Shown here one piece after another: positions 18,903 to 27,562 of a stretch of 64,000 bases of DNA. The notes under the pieces were generated by a model. That model was not told the origin of the DNA. It saw only the letters and a program-made list of their open reading frames with translations, and did not search any database. The position numbers and the translations under genes were made by a program. The DNA is taken from contig CANJLF010000004.1 of assembly GCA_947475295.1 (NCBI GenBank), forward strand, positions 107,889 through 171,888, in the 5' to 3' direction. Within the stretch, counting starts at the first letter, position 1. Each line of letters opens with the position of its first letter. The DNA comes from Fidelibacterota bacterium (GTDB lineage: Bacteria; Pseudomonadota; Alphaproteobacteria; Rhodospirillales; Rhodospirillaceae).

Positions 18903-18976
18903 TGGCCAATTACCTGAGGTGAAAAATGCATGGTCGATGTTTTTTTAATGTGTCGGCTCAGTCGTCACAACTCAAT

Positions 18977-21271
18977 TCAATAGGTGTATTTCAAGTCGGC
19001 CACAAAGGTGCGTTGCGGGAACGGGTGAAACACAAAGTAGGAGCGATTGGTGAGGTTGTTAATCCCGAGGCCGACCGCGACCTCCGGCGTGACTTGACAT
19101 TTTATACGGGTATCAGCCACCAGATATGCTCCAAAGCCTTGATAGGTATTGGCGTAATGATCGCTGTTGTCGATTGTGGCAAAAGCGCGGTCACTGTAGC
19201 GGGCAGCAAGCGTCATCGTGAGATCATCGGTCGGCGAATAGCTCACGACCATGGATCCGCGCCAGTGCGGTAATTGAGGCAGGTTCTTGCCCACGGCGGC
19301 AGCGAAGGCCGTGTCCTTGTCGATTTTCGCGGTGACATAGGTGACCCATCCGGAAATATCCAGTCCAGGAACAACCACGTCCTTTTGACTGGCGACGAGT
19401 TCGATGCCCGTCGCATGGGTGCGGTCGATATTCTGGACATAGCTGAATAACTGCGTTGAGCCATTGAGCGACGCAGTTTGCGACAGCAGCGTGTTGTGGA
19501 TGCGTTCATCGAACACCGACACGCGGACATTCCCGCCTACCCAGGTTTTTTCCACCGAGAATTCGCTCGACAAGGCCCGCTCAGGCTTGAGGTTCGGGTT
19601 CGGAACCGAAAGCACCGTGCCGGTGGTGATGGCCTGGTAAAGCTCGGTCACGGTTGGGAAGCGGTAGGCAAGACCGACGGAGCCCTTCACTGACCAATCG
19701 GGAGTGGGCGCATAGGCCAAGACGAATTTGGGCGAGAACGCATCATTCTTGACCGAAGGCTGTGCGACATTCAGCGCCGGAGTGGCGGAATAATTCACGC
19801 CGTCGTAGGCTTGCCACCTTTCGTAGCGACCGCCCATCGTCGCGGTGACCTGCGGCGTGACGGTCCAGGCTTCCTGAAGCCAGACAGCTTGAGTGCGGGT
19901 TTTTCCGGAACTGGAGGTCTGGGTTGCGCCGTCGGCGCCGTTAATCCAGTCGGCTAGGGCATAGCGCGGATTGCTGAGCTTAAAACGATCCTGATGCACG
20001 CCAAATGTGACGACATGCCCATCGCCGGGTTTCCACGCCCCTTTGGCGTCAAGCGTATACCAGCCGGTATCGTCCAGTGAAGCGACTGAGCCCGCGCCGC
20101 CCGCGAAGGCGCCCGGCAAGGTCGCGCTGGGAATGCGTTGGCGACTTTTGATGTAGTCGAACAGCGTGCCGACGATCTCAAAGTCAAACACGCCGCCGCT
20201 GTGCGATGCGATGGACAACCCTTGCGCCAGCTGCACTTCGTCGGAGTGATAGACATTATTGGAGAAGGTGCTGGCGGCGACGTTGTAGGCGCGGCGGTTA
20301 ATGTTCAAAGCGCCCGAATAAAGCGTCTGCCCAGCGCCGTCGCGGAGATAGCCGTTCACCGTTGAATCGTTATTGTTGATGAACAGTCCGAAGGTATAGT
20401 CGGCGGTGGTTCTCGGCGTGATATCGTAGGTCAGCCGGCCCGAGACATTGTCCTGGACTTGATGCTCCAAACCGGTGGAGCCGAGAACCACGATAGGCAC
20501 GTTCACGCGGTTGGCATCGGTGAAAGCCCCCGCGACGACGGTGCCAGCGGCGCTGGTCGCAGCCGGAACCGTGGCCGTGGCATAGCCCAGCGGCTGGCCT
20601 TTGTTGTCGAGATGATTGTAGCTGAGCCGGAAGGCAATATCGCTGAAGCGGTCGCCGACATTCGCGGCGAAGCGGCCAGTGCCGTAGGTTTTGTCGTCGC
20701 CATACTTTGCGAAGGCTTGAACCGCGCCCTGGACCTGGGCCGAAGCTTCGAAGGTCGTCGGCATCCGCGTGGTAAACGCAATAACGCTGCCGATGGAATT
20801 GCCGGCGTAGGCCGCGGCAAAGGGTCCATACAGCACATCAACGCGCTCGACGGCATCAGGCGAGACCAAGCCCCATTTGGGTGATGCGCTGGTGTTGTTA
20901 TTGCCGATGAGCGAGGAGATCAGAACACCATCGACATAGATCAAGCTGCGGGCGGAGGCGCCGACGCCGGAGGTTCGTGTGGTGACGGGCGACTGAGTAT
21001 CGCCGACATGTCGCTGGCGAATCAGCACGTTTGGCAGATATTTGATGGTATCCTCGGGTGTGAAGACATTGATCGTCTTCGCGATGACATCGGCCGTGAC
21101 GCTTTGGGTGGTCGTCGGCAGATTTTGATCGGTCGAAATCGAGCGCCCGATGACAACAACCTCCTCGGTCCTACCTCCGGCCGGCGCATCGTCGGCATAG
21201 ACGGGCAATGATGTGACTAGTCCAATGGCGCACGCACTCATGGCGGCAGCGCCGGTTTTACGGCAACGCAT
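18977..21271 (-). CDS. TonB-dependent receptor, probable copper receptor
   Basis: 764 residues from ATG 21271, preceded by GGGGAA; the in-frame ATG 60 bp upstream lacks a comparable site. A signal peptide (ending VYA-DD) is followed by the TonB box EEVVVIG, a plug with FTPEDTIKYLPNVLIRQR and ERVDVLYGPFAAAYAGNSIG, and a barrel ending TY. Position between a DUF2946 protein and SCO/PCu(A)C suggests copper as the ligand, as for OprC-type receptors; that is inference from context. The 3' end is 74 bp from the SCO gene. Confidence 0.88.
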   Translation of the reverse strand: MRCRKTGAAAMSACAIGLVTSLPVYADDAPAGGRTEEVVVIGRSISTDQNLPTTTQSVTADVIAKTINVFTPEDTIKYLPNVLIRQRHVGDTQSPVTTRTSGVGASARSLIYVDGVLISSLIGNNNTSASPKWGLVSPDAVERVDVLYGPFAAAYAGNSIGSVIAFTTRMPTTFEASAQVQGAVQAFAKYGDDKTYGTGRFAANVGDRFSDIAFRLSYNHLDNKGQPLGYATATVPAATSAAGTVVAGAFTDANRVNVPIVVLGSTGLEHQVQDNVSGRLTYDITPRTTADYTFGLFINNNDSTVNGYLRDGAGQTLYSGALNINRRAYNVAASTFSNNVYHSDEVQLAQGLSIASHSGGVFDFEIVGTLFDYIKSRQRIPSATLPGAFAGGAGSVASLDDTGWYTLDAKGAWKPGDGHVVTFGVHQDRFKLSNPRYALADWINGADGATQTSSSGKTRTQAVWLQEAWTVTPQVTATMGGRYERWQAYDGVNYSATPALNVAQPSVKNDAFSPKFVLAYAPTPDWSVKGSVGLAYRFPTVTELYQAITTGTVLSVPNPNLKPERALSSEFSVEKTWVGGNVRVSVFDERIHNTLLSQTASLNGSTQLFSYVQNIDRTHATGIELVASQKDVVVPGLDISGWVTYVTAKIDKDTAFAAAVGKNLPQLPHWRGSMVVSYSPTDDLTMTLAARYSDRAFATIDNSDHYANTYQGFGAYLVADTRIKCQVTPEVAVGLGINNLTNRSYFVFHPFPQRTFVADLKYTY

Positions 21272-21351
21272 GAAGAATTCCCCAATAATGATGACCCGGC
21301 GGCGCCACGGGCAAACCCGCGACGCACGCATTCAGCTGTGGCGAAACAAAC

Positions 21352-21768
21352 TCAGCCGATCAGGGGAGGAGGCGCCCGTGAAGCGTAAGGGGCATAAGGA
21401 GCGTCGGCAAGACGCTGGGGCACAACGCGCCATGAGACGGGCGTTGCAAAAACGTCGGGTACAATGACGGTGTCGAACGCAGGGACCGCGACCGCCGCCA
21501 TGGAGGCAACGACACCGCATAGCGCGCAATCGGCGTGGCCTTTATGGGTATGGCCGTCTTGAGAGGGCGTATCATGCGCACCCATCGGACCGGCCATGAA
21601 GGTGCCGTCGGGCATGATGTGCCCCGGCATGTCGTGACCCGGCGCGGCGTGAAGAGTTGCCAGGAGAACGCTGGACGACAGCTGATTCTGGGCCACGCCG
21701 CCAGCCGTGAGGGCCAGCAGAGCAATCCCAAGTGCAAGTCCAAAGCGGCGAAGCCCCTTGAGGCTCAT
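21352..21768 (-). CDS. DUF2946-like secreted protein with His/Met-rich and CxxC segment
   Basis: 138 residues from ATG 21768, which has GGGAG seven bases upstream. It has a basic N-terminus and a hydrophobic signal/anchor, then a His/Met-rich stretch (PGHDMPGHIMPDG, HTHKGH) leading into DCALCG, and a Pro/Ala-rich tail. DUF2946 proteins often lie next to copper TonB receptors. The Met/His cluster and CxxC could bind Cu(I). It is the first gene of the four-gene minus-strand copper set. Confidence 0.75.
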   Translation of the reverse strand: MSLKGLRRFGLALGIALLALTAGGVAQNQLSSSVLLATLHAAPGHDMPGHIMPDGTFMAGPMGAHDTPSQDGHTHKGHADCALCGVVASMAAVAVPAFDTVIVPDVFATPVSWRVVPQRLADAPYAPYASRAPPPLIG

Positions 21769-21865
21769 GGCAATACTCCCGCCGCGATCATACGGCACCG
21801 GCGGTAGGCGTGGCAAGCCGGGTCGGCTATACTGCATTCATAACAAATATTTCGGGGAGCTCTCC

Positions 21866-22840
21866 ATGCCGACAATGCGCGCTGCTATCGCGACCGCCCA
21901 AGGTATCGCCTTTCACAACGATGTGCCGCGTCCGGTGCCGGGCGACAACGATGTGCTCGTGAAAGTGGCCGTAGCCGGCGTCAACCGCGCCGATCTAAAT
22001 AACGCTAAAGCCACGGCGACATCGCCGTTTTTGATTGTCGGCCAGGATTGGGCGGGCGAAGTGGTTGAGGTCGGCAAAAACGTAAAGGGCATCGCAAAAG
22101 GCCAGATGGTCATGTGCTTCGGGCGAAACGGCGGCTATGCCGAATACGCCGTGACCGATGCCGGCTGGGCGATGCCGTTCAATCCGCGCGAGATCAAGAT
22201 CGAGCAGGCCGGCACATTGCCGCTGTCCCTGATGACGGCCCATGACGCGTTGAAGACACACGGACAACTGACGCCAGAGAAAAAGGTGCTCGTGCAGGGC
22301 GCGAGCTCCGGCGTGGGCATCTTGGCGCTGCAGATGGCGCGCGCCATGGGCGCTACAATGATCGCAGGAACCTCGCGCGATGAAAGCAAGTACCCGCGCC
22401 TTGCCGCACTCGGCGCCACATTAATGCTGAATCCCAACAAGCCCGAGTGGTCTGATGAACTGCTGAAAGCCACCGACAACAAGGGCGTCGATGTGGTGAT
22501 CGACTTCGTCTCCGGCGCTACCGTCAGCGACAGCATGAAGGCCTGCGCCGTACTCGCGCGCATGGTCAACGTCGGCCGTCTCGGCGGCACCACGGCCAAC
22601 GTCAATTGCGACATGCATGCCACCAAGCGCATCACCTATACCGGCGTCTCGTTCCGTACGCGCAACATCGCTGAGATCAGCGACATCTTCACCAAAGTGC
22701 GGACTGATGTCTTGAAGGATGTGGTGGCGGGGCGTATCGCGCTTCCCATCGACCGGACATTCAAGCTGGAAGAAGCCTCGGCGGCTCATACGCTGATGAA
22801 CGCCAACGGCCAATTCGGAAAGATCGCGATCATGATATGA
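21866..22840 (+). CDS. MDR-family NAD(P)H:quinone-oxidoreductase-like protein
   Basis: 324 residues from ATG 21866 with GGGGAG upstream. It has a GroES-like N-terminal domain (VKVAVAGVNRADLNN) and a Rossmann domain with VLVQGASSGVGILALQMARAMGA. The zinc-ligand Cys/His set of alcohol dehydrogenases is absent, so it belongs to the zinc-free quinone oxidoreductase type and would reduce a quinone or enone with NADPH. Substrate unknown. It diverges from the copper set and ends in a hairpin shared with the convergent gene. Confidence 0.85.
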   Translation: MPTMRAAIATAQGIAFHNDVPRPVPGDNDVLVKVAVAGVNRADLNNAKATATSPFLIVGQDWAGEVVEVGKNVKGIAKGQMVMCFGRNGGYAEYAVTDAGWAMPFNPREIKIEQAGTLPLSLMTAHDALKTHGQLTPEKKVLVQGASSGVGILALQMARAMGATMIAGTSRDESKYPRLAALGATLMLNPNKPEWSDELLKATDNKGVDVVIDFVSGATVSDSMKACAVLARMVNVGRLGGTTANVNCDMHATKRITYTGVSFRTRNIAEISDIFTKVRTDVLKDVVAGRIALPIDRTFKLEEASAAHTLMNANGQFGKIAIMI

Positions 22841-22842
22841 AA

Positions 22843-22871
22843 ACGGCCTCCTCCGTAAGGGAGAAGGCCGT
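22843..22871. terminator. Hairpin between convergent genes
   Basis: ACGGCCT / AGGCCGT arms with an inner CTCC/GGAG stem; it sits 2 bp after the oxidoreductase stop and 22 bp from the end of the convergent gene. The U tract is short on both strands. Confidence 0.65.
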
Positions 22872-22893
22872 CCGCATTTCTCAGCGATAGAAG

Positions 22894-23268
22894 TTAGTTA
22901 CGGCGCGGATTGCTCGGCGAATCGTCGCGGCGATTGGAAACACCGTCGCCGTCGCGGTCTCTATCGACGCTGTTCGGAATGCCGTCGTGATCCTGGTCGC
23001 CGCGCCAGCCCTGGTTGCGTTCGCGGGTATGGCGCTTGTTGTTGTAGTTGTGCGAGTAGCGGGCGCGGTATTCGCGGGCTTCGCGGGCGTTACGCCAGGA
23101 ATGCCACGTGTGGTTCCGATCCCAATAGCCGTCGCTATAGGCGAAGGCCACGCCGCCGGTATCGAAGCTGAAGCTGAAAGCTTCGCGCGCCACGGCCGGC
23201 GCCGAAGCGGTCATGGAAACGGTCGCAAAAGCGCCAACAATGGCGGCTGCGAGGATTAATTTTTTCAT
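22894..23268 (-). CDS. Small secreted protein with Asp-rich, thrombospondin-type-3-like calcium motif
   Basis: 124 residues from ATG 23268, with AGGAG eight bases upstream; the longer frame to 23427 lacks a start context. A signal peptide (ending APAVA-RE) precedes a Tyr/Trp/His/Arg-rich middle (YSDGYWDRNHTWHSW) and a C-terminal DxDxDGIPNxxDxDxDGDG block. That block resembles thrombospondin type 3 calcium repeats. Probably periplasmic; role unknown. Confidence 0.78.
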   Translation of the reverse strand: MKKLILAAAIVGAFATVSMTASAPAVAREAFSFSFDTGGVAFAYSDGYWDRNHTWHSWRNAREAREYRARYSHNYNNKRHTRERNQGWRGDQDHDGIPNSVDRDRDGDGVSNRRDDSPSNPRRN

Positions 23269-23353
23269 AGAACATGCTCCTTTGGAGATGAGGATCACCA
23301 TTAGAACGTGAGCCGGGCGGTATAGTTCGAATATGATTTGGTAGGCCGGACGA

Positions 23354-23536
23354 TTAAGTCTTAAAGAATGACTCCGCCCCGGCGCGGGCTTTGTCCTTGG
23401 ACTTGATGGCCGCTTCGGCCCGTTCAATTTCGGTCTTGAGTTCGGCGATATATTCTTTGAGGTCGCCCACGGACATGCGGGTGAGATCCTTTTTCACCGG
23501 CTTCTTTTTGATGGGTTCTAGGTCATCAGTATCCAT
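23354..23536 (-). CDS. DUF1192 family small protein
   Basis: 60 residues with the DUF1192 pattern: an acidic MDTDDLEP start, a Lys-rich stretch, then an amphipathic helix (LTRMSVGDLKEYIAELKTEI) and an ESFFK end. GGAG precedes the ATG. The family is common in alphaproteobacteria, often beside a quinone oxidoreductase gene, as here (divergent at 23766). Function unknown. Confidence 0.88.
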   Translation of the reverse strand: MDTDDLEPIKKKPVKKDLTRMSVGDLKEYIAELKTEIERAEAAIKSKDKARAGAESFFKT

Positions 23537-23765
23537 ACTGTAGCTCCGCGATTTTCAGATTCAGCTAGCTTAGCCCGAGAACGAGAAAAACGCTCTCGTG
23601 TCATCACCCGCCGAGCCCTTGCGCGTGCGGGTGATCCATCGATCAACATGCACGAACTATGCAGTTGCGCGGGCTGACGAATGGATTGCCCGAATGAGCC
23701 GGGCAATCACAGAGGAAATGACGCATTGGTGGACGCTTTTCCCCAGACATTCTATACAATAGCGC

Positions 23766-24773
23766 ATGAATATTCCTTCCTCCATGCGTTGCATTGAGAT
23801 CAAAAGCCCCGGCGGACCTGAACAGCTGGTGCCGACGACACGTCCAGTGCCACAGCCAAAGGCAGGCGAGGTTTTGATCGCCGTCGCCGCAGCCGGCGTT
23901 AATCGCCCCGATATTATCCAGCGCATGGGGAACTATGCCCCGCCGCCCGGCACGACCGATATCCCGGGTCTCGAAGTTGCGGGCACCGTGGTTGCGCTGG
24001 GCGACGGCGTGACGGCGCCGGTTCTCGGCGAAAAGGTTTGCGCGCTTTTGTCGGGCGGAGGCTACGCCGAATACGCAACGGCGCCGGCGGGCAGTTGCCT
24101 GCCCCTGCCGCGTGGTTTCACCACAACCCAAGCTGCGGCCCTGCCCGAGACCTTTTTCACTGTCTGGCACAACGTGTTCGAACGCGGCGCGCTTAAGAGC
24201 GGAGAAGTTTTCCTGGTGCACGGCGGCTCCAGCGGCATCGGCACCGCCGCCATCCAACTGGCAAAGGCCTTCGGCGCGTTTGTCGTCACGACCGCCGGCA
24301 GCGACGAGAAATGCGACGCCTGCCGGAAGCTGGGCGCCGATCTGGCGATCAATTACCGCAGCGCCGACTTTGTCGAGGTGCTGGCCGCTCAAGCGCCGGG
24401 CAAAGGCGCCGACGTGATCCTCGATATGGTCGGCGGTAGCTATACCGCGCGCAATATCCGCAGCCTGAAGGTCGACGGCCGCCTGGTGCATATCGCCTTC
24501 CTGGAAGGCGCCAAGGCCGAGGTGGACTTCCTGCCGGTCATGCTAAAGCGCCTGACCGTCACAGGCTCGACCCTCAGGATCAGGGACAATGCCTTTAAGG
24601 GCGCCCTGGCGGCATCATTGAAACAGCAGGTATGGCCGCTCTTAGACCGGGGGAAGGTAAAACCGGTCATCGACCTGACCCTGCCCCTGGCCCAGGCCGC
24701 CGACGCCCACCGCCATATGGAAAGCAGCCGCCATATCGGCAAAATCATGCTGGAGGCCTTTCCGGCGCGGTAA
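23766..24773 (+). CDS. NAD(P)H-quinone oxidoreductase, PIG3/TED2-like MDR family
   Basis: 335 residues. It has a GroES-like domain (VLIAVAAAGVNRPDIIQRMGNYAPPPG, a PIG3-type signature read in two parts) and a Rossmann domain with VFLVHGGSSGIGTAAIQLAKAFGA. No structural zinc lobe is present. The family reduces quinones with NADPH in the cytosol. ATG 23766 is used; the in-frame ATG 23784 is also possible because neither has a strong ribosome site. It is not closely similar to the MDR gene at 21866. Confidence 0.9.
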   Translation: MNIPSSMRCIEIKSPGGPEQLVPTTRPVPQPKAGEVLIAVAAAGVNRPDIIQRMGNYAPPPGTTDIPGLEVAGTVVALGDGVTAPVLGEKVCALLSGGGYAEYATAPAGSCLPLPRGFTTTQAAALPETFFTVWHNVFERGALKSGEVFLVHGGSSGIGTAAIQLAKAFGAFVVTTAGSDEKCDACRKLGADLAINYRSADFVEVLAAQAPGKGADVILDMVGGSYTARNIRSLKVDGRLVHIAFLEGAKAEVDFLPVMLKRLTVTGSTLRIRDNAFKGALAASLKQQVWPLLDRGKVKPVIDLTLPLAQAADAHRHMESSRHIGKIMLEAFPAR

Positions 24774-25062
24774 ATAGCCGCGCCGGATAAGAAAGCCTCC
24801 AAATTAATATTGGCCACGTCCTCATCGGAAAACCGGGGGGACGACTTTTCCGGGACGGGCCCTAAATCGGCTCTAACACTTAGATTTTACAATATTTTAC
24901 CGGAAATGCGGCGGAACGGTTTGACCCCACCGCCGGAAACCCGATATATAGCCTGAGAATATATGCGGTTCGGCCCCGTTGCCTGCTCCGGGGCTGGGGG
25001 GATTGGTTTTGCCATTTCTCCTACCACGCGTGGACCGCCCCGAAATCCGAAAGGAAACTCCT

Positions 25063-25740
25063 ATGTCGCTGCCTCTAATGCCGAAGGCAACGGCCGTCTG
25101 GCTGGTGGAAAACACCGCACTGTCGTTTGAACAGATCGCCGCCTTTACCGGCATGCATGAACTTGAAGTCCAGGCCATCGCCGACGGCGAAGTGGCGGTG
25201 GGCATCGTCGGCGTGAATCCGATCACCAACGGACAGCTGACTCAGGACGAACTCGACCGCGCCCAGACCGACGCGAAGTTCAAGCTCAAGATGAATAAGA
25301 CCGATATCCCGCTGCCCAAGGCACGGTCCAAAGGCGCGCGTTATACGCCGGTGTCCAAACGTCAGAACCGTCCCGACGCCATCGCCTGGCTTTTGAAGCA
25401 TCATCCCGATCTGACCGACGCGCAGCTAAGCCGCCTGATCGGCACCACCAAGCCGACGATCTTGAGCGTGCGCGACCGTTCCCACTGGAACGCCACCAAC
25501 ATTAAACCGCAGAACCCGGTAACCCTGGGCCTATGCACCGAGGCCGAGCTTGAAAAGGCCGTGGTGATCGCCCAACGCCGCGCAAGCAACGCCGCCAAGG
25601 CGAAACAGCGCGAAATCAACCGGCGCGAACGGGAAGCCAAGGCTGCGGCCGAAGCCGCAGCCGCGCCGCAAGCGGAGTCAGCGCCTGCGACGGATACAAC
25701 AGCACCCAGCGGTGAAGCGCCGCCGTCAGCCGTCAACTAA
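25063..25740 (+). CDS. trcR: DUF1013/TrcR family cell-cycle transcriptional regulator
   Basis: 225 residues from ATG 25063, with AAGGA about nine bases upstream. The N-terminus MSLPLMPKATAVWLVENT and the repeated helix-turn-helix-like segments (LSFEQIAAFTGMHELEVQAI and LTDAQLSRLIGTTKPTILSV) match the DUF1013 family, restricted to alphaproteobacteria and annotated as the cell-cycle regulator TrcR. The C-terminal 55 residues are a charged, Ala-rich helix and tail. A good intrinsic terminator follows. This gene is a strong lineage marker. Confidence 0.9.
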   Translation: MSLPLMPKATAVWLVENTALSFEQIAAFTGMHELEVQAIADGEVAVGIVGVNPITNGQLTQDELDRAQTDAKFKLKMNKTDIPLPKARSKGARYTPVSKRQNRPDAIAWLLKHHPDLTDAQLSRLIGTTKPTILSVRDRSHWNATNIKPQNPVTLGLCTEAELEKAVVIAQRRASNAAKAKQREINRREREAKAAAEAAAAPQAESAPATDTTAPSGEAPPSAVN

Positions 25741-25754
25741 GGACGCAAAAAAAA

Positions 25755-25781
25755 GGCCCATCCGGCGATGGGCCTTAAATT
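25755..25781 (+). terminator. Intrinsic terminator after trcR
   Basis: Perfect 8-bp stem GGCCCATC / GATGGGCC with a CGGC loop, A-run before and TTAAATTT after, so it may work in both directions. Confidence 0.85.
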
Positions 25782-25872
25782 TCTGGGATCCTACCCCGCC
25801 CCGTTCCGGGCACGTCGAGTCTCCGTGCTTGCCCCGGCGGTTCGGCAATCGGCTGAGCGTATACTAAAAGCT

Positions 25873-26040
25873 CTAACTGACAACAGCGCGTTGCAGCTCG
25901 TCTTTTATCTTCAGCTTCTTTCTTTTGAGTTCGTGAACGAGGTCGAAGTTCGGCGGTGGTCGTCGTTCTTCTTCGATGAGAATGTGTTCGATTTCAGCGT
26001 GCTTGGTTCGAAGAGCTTCGTACCGTGCGTCCTGACCCAT
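25873..26040 (-). CDS. DUF465/YdcH-family small protein (55 residues)
   Basis: Read on the minus strand: ATG 26040 is preceded by GGAGGT at eight bases, an excellent ribosome site, and the frame ends at TAG 25873. The product begins MGQDARYEALRTKHAEIEHI, continues through an Arg/Pro turn (ERRPPPN) and ends in a Lys-rich helix (HELKRKKLKIKDELQ). This helix-turn-helix hairpin with a basic second half is the DUF465/YdcH layout. Function unknown. A second DUF465 gene lies 365 bp away on the opposite strand. Confidence 0.85.
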   Translation of the reverse strand: MGQDARYEALRTKHAEIEHILIEEERRPPPNFDLVHELKRKKLKIKDELQRAVVS

Positions 26041-26404
26041 TGATTGCTACCTCCAATCCGTGTTCACAATCGTGTTATTTTACTCCTCGCCACCCCCCCA
26101 ATTCCAGGGCTTGCCTCAAGGCCTTGAATGCAAATGAAATTGACGGCGGGAAAAAAGGTTGAAAAACACCTTTTTTGGCGGCACTGCCCCGGAGTCGGAG
26201 GTTTTGGCCGAGGGTTTGCCGCCCTATAGCAGCGCGCTAGGACGTTCGACTTTCAAGCCAGCCAGGGTATAAACTCATTAAAATGTGGGGAACGGAGCCA
26301 ACACCGGTTACCAAGCCGGGCCCGGGTTCCGGCAGACATTAATATTAATAACCGCGGCGCCGCAGGCTCCCCGCGGTGATAAGCCGGACAGCGCCCGCCA
26401 CGTC
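26041..26404. other. Divergent intergenic region between two DUF465 genes
   Basis: 364 bp that should contain both promoters. Visible items are an AT-rich hairpin at 26151-26176, an AAGGCCTT palindrome near 26118 and an AT-rich stretch at 26268-26350. No open frame with a ribosome site was found. Confidence 0.45.
26151..26176. terminator. AT-rich hairpin, possible bidirectional terminator
   Basis: A 9-bp stem AAAAAAGGT / ACCTTTTTT with an eight-base loop. It ends in T6 on either strand. It lies upstream of both flanking genes, so it may end an untranslated transcript or small RNA. Confidence 0.4.
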
Positions 26405-26608
26405 ATGCAATGGGATCAGGAACAGTTGAAAGTTAAGCTCGCCGAATTGGAGCTTGAGCACCGTGACCTGGATGACGTCATCAATAATCTGCGCGGTCAG
26501 AGCGACTTCGATCAGATCAAGATGGGGCGCTTGAAGAAGCGCAAACTGGCGCTGAAGGACCAGATCACCTCGCTGCGCGGGAGTATGATTCCGGACATTA
26601 TCGCTTAG
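26405..26608 (+). CDS. DUF465/YdcH-family protein
   Basis: 67 residues from ATG 26405 (MQWDQEQLKVKLAELELEH). The pattern is the DUF465 helical hairpin: LEHRDLDDVINNL, a FDQIKMGRLKKRKLALKDQI basic helix and a IPDIIA end, typical of alphaproteobacterial members. The frame is open further upstream to 26285 but that part does not resemble the family. The ribosome site is weak, so the start is less certain. Function unknown. Confidence 0.83.
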   Translation: MQWDQEQLKVKLAELELEHRDLDDVINNLRGQSDFDQIKMGRLKKRKLALKDQITSLRGSMIPDIIA

Positions 26609-26612
26609 CTAT

Positions 26613-27455
26613 CTAATTTGTCCGCAGCTGATGATCGACACGACCCAAGGCGAGTAAGGCGCTTTCACCCGATCCTACCGCTGCCGCCGCAACCGTCATG
26701 TCCAGGGCCATGTCGATGCCGCCCACGCCGTAGCCGCTGGCCGACAAATGCGCGCGCACGGACTTGGCCACAACCGCGGTATCGAGGCTGTCTATGGGCA
26801 CCGCGGTTACACCGGCGATGTTGGACCCGCCAGCATATCCCAGCAGAACAAACGGCACCGACGCCGGCTCCATCGCCGCGACCGACGTCGTAACGCTGGA
26901 CGGCGAAGCAGGTGAATCCACACTGATCATCGGTTGAATGGTTGCCGTGCTGATACGCGCATCTTTGAGCCGGTGGGCGACTTCGGCCAAGGCGCTATTG
27001 GCTGCCAAAAGGCCGGAGCTGCGCCGGATGTCTTCGTAGGTTGCGACATGCACCAGCACGATGATCCAGCTGTTGCCCTCCCCCGGAGGTTGACCAAGCG
27101 TGGCACCGAGCATGCGCAGGAACGCTTCCAATTCGAGGATGGCAGCCTCAGTCTGCTGCGCCTGTCCGCTGCTGCGCTTCTCGGCCGAACGCTCGTGGCG
27201 TTTCACCTGACTCCGGAGATGATTGATCTCGGCCACGAGGCCCGCTAAGGCCGCCTGGGTCACAGGCGTGATCTGCTCGACCGGGATGCCCAGGATGGTA
27301 ATGCGGTCGTCCATCGGCTTGGTGCGCGCGACCTCCTGATAGGTCGCCGCCACCTTCTTCAGCGGCTGCCCACGCGGCGCGTCGCGACCCTGGCTTTGAC
27401 CTTCAAGCCGGCGCTGAACCGTAGGCATGGTCTCGGGTTGGGTAATATCTGGCAT
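26613..27455 (-). CDS. Hypothetical protein with possible degenerate GGDEF-like domain
   Basis: 280 residues, cytoplasmic. The first 80 residues are polar with a helical stretch (about 60-110). The C-terminal 170 residues show a pattern like a GGDEF fold: a hydrophobic strand (SWIIVLVHV), a helix with NSALAEVAHRLKDA, then PFVLLGYAGGSNIAGV where an active enzyme has RxGGDEF. The signature is GGSNI, so no diguanylate cyclase activity is expected. The family call is inference from pattern only. The start lies close to the CCCGGG palindromes at 27511-27557, which may control it. Confidence 0.6.
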   Translation of the reverse strand: MPDITQPETMPTVQRRLEGQSQGRDAPRGQPLKKVAATYQEVARTKPMDDRITILGIPVEQITPVTQAALAGLVAEINHLRSQVKRHERSAEKRSSGQAQQTEAAILELEAFLRMLGATLGQPPGEGNSWIIVLVHVATYEDIRRSSGLLAANSALAEVAHRLKDARISTATIQPMISVDSPASPSSVTTSVAAMEPASVPFVLLGYAGGSNIAGVTAVPIDSLDTAVVAKSVRAHLSASGYGVGGIDMALDMTVAAAAVGSGESALLALGRVDHQLRTN

Positions 27456-27510
27456 GGTCCTGCCTTACCAGCTGGGCCTTTGCAAAACCTTACCAAGAGG
27501 CGGGACGATT

Positions 27511-27528
27511 ATATTACCCGGGTAATAT
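27511..27528. promoter_or_regulatory. Operator-like 18-bp perfect palindrome
   Basis: ATATTACCCGGGTAATAT is a perfect inverted repeat in the divergent promoter region between the GGDEF-like gene and the DUF2239-like gene. It shares the 14-base string ACCCGGGTAATATT with the site 28 bp downstream. Confidence 0.7.
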
Positions 27529-27542
27529 TGACGCCCTATTTA

Positions 27543-27557
27543 TACCCGGGTAATATT
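27543..27557. promoter_or_regulatory. Second operator-like site, overlapping the leader of the DUF2239-like gene
   Basis: Core palindrome TACCCGGGTA (27543-27552) with the same right arm (ACCCGGGTAATATT, 27544-27557) as the first site. It ends five bases before ATG 27563, so a bound protein would also cover the ribosome-binding region. No ordinary Shine-Dalgarno is present. Confidence 0.65.
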
Positions 27558-27562
27558 CAGAG

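Noticed and set aside
18902..18977. Search for a Fur-like or copper-responsive operator between the SCO and receptor genes
   Set aside because: Only short AT-rich sequence is present; no convincing inverted repeat.
25768..26043. 91-codon plus-strand frame after trcR
   Set aside because: It begins inside the terminator hairpin and lies opposite the well-supported 55-residue DUF465 gene.
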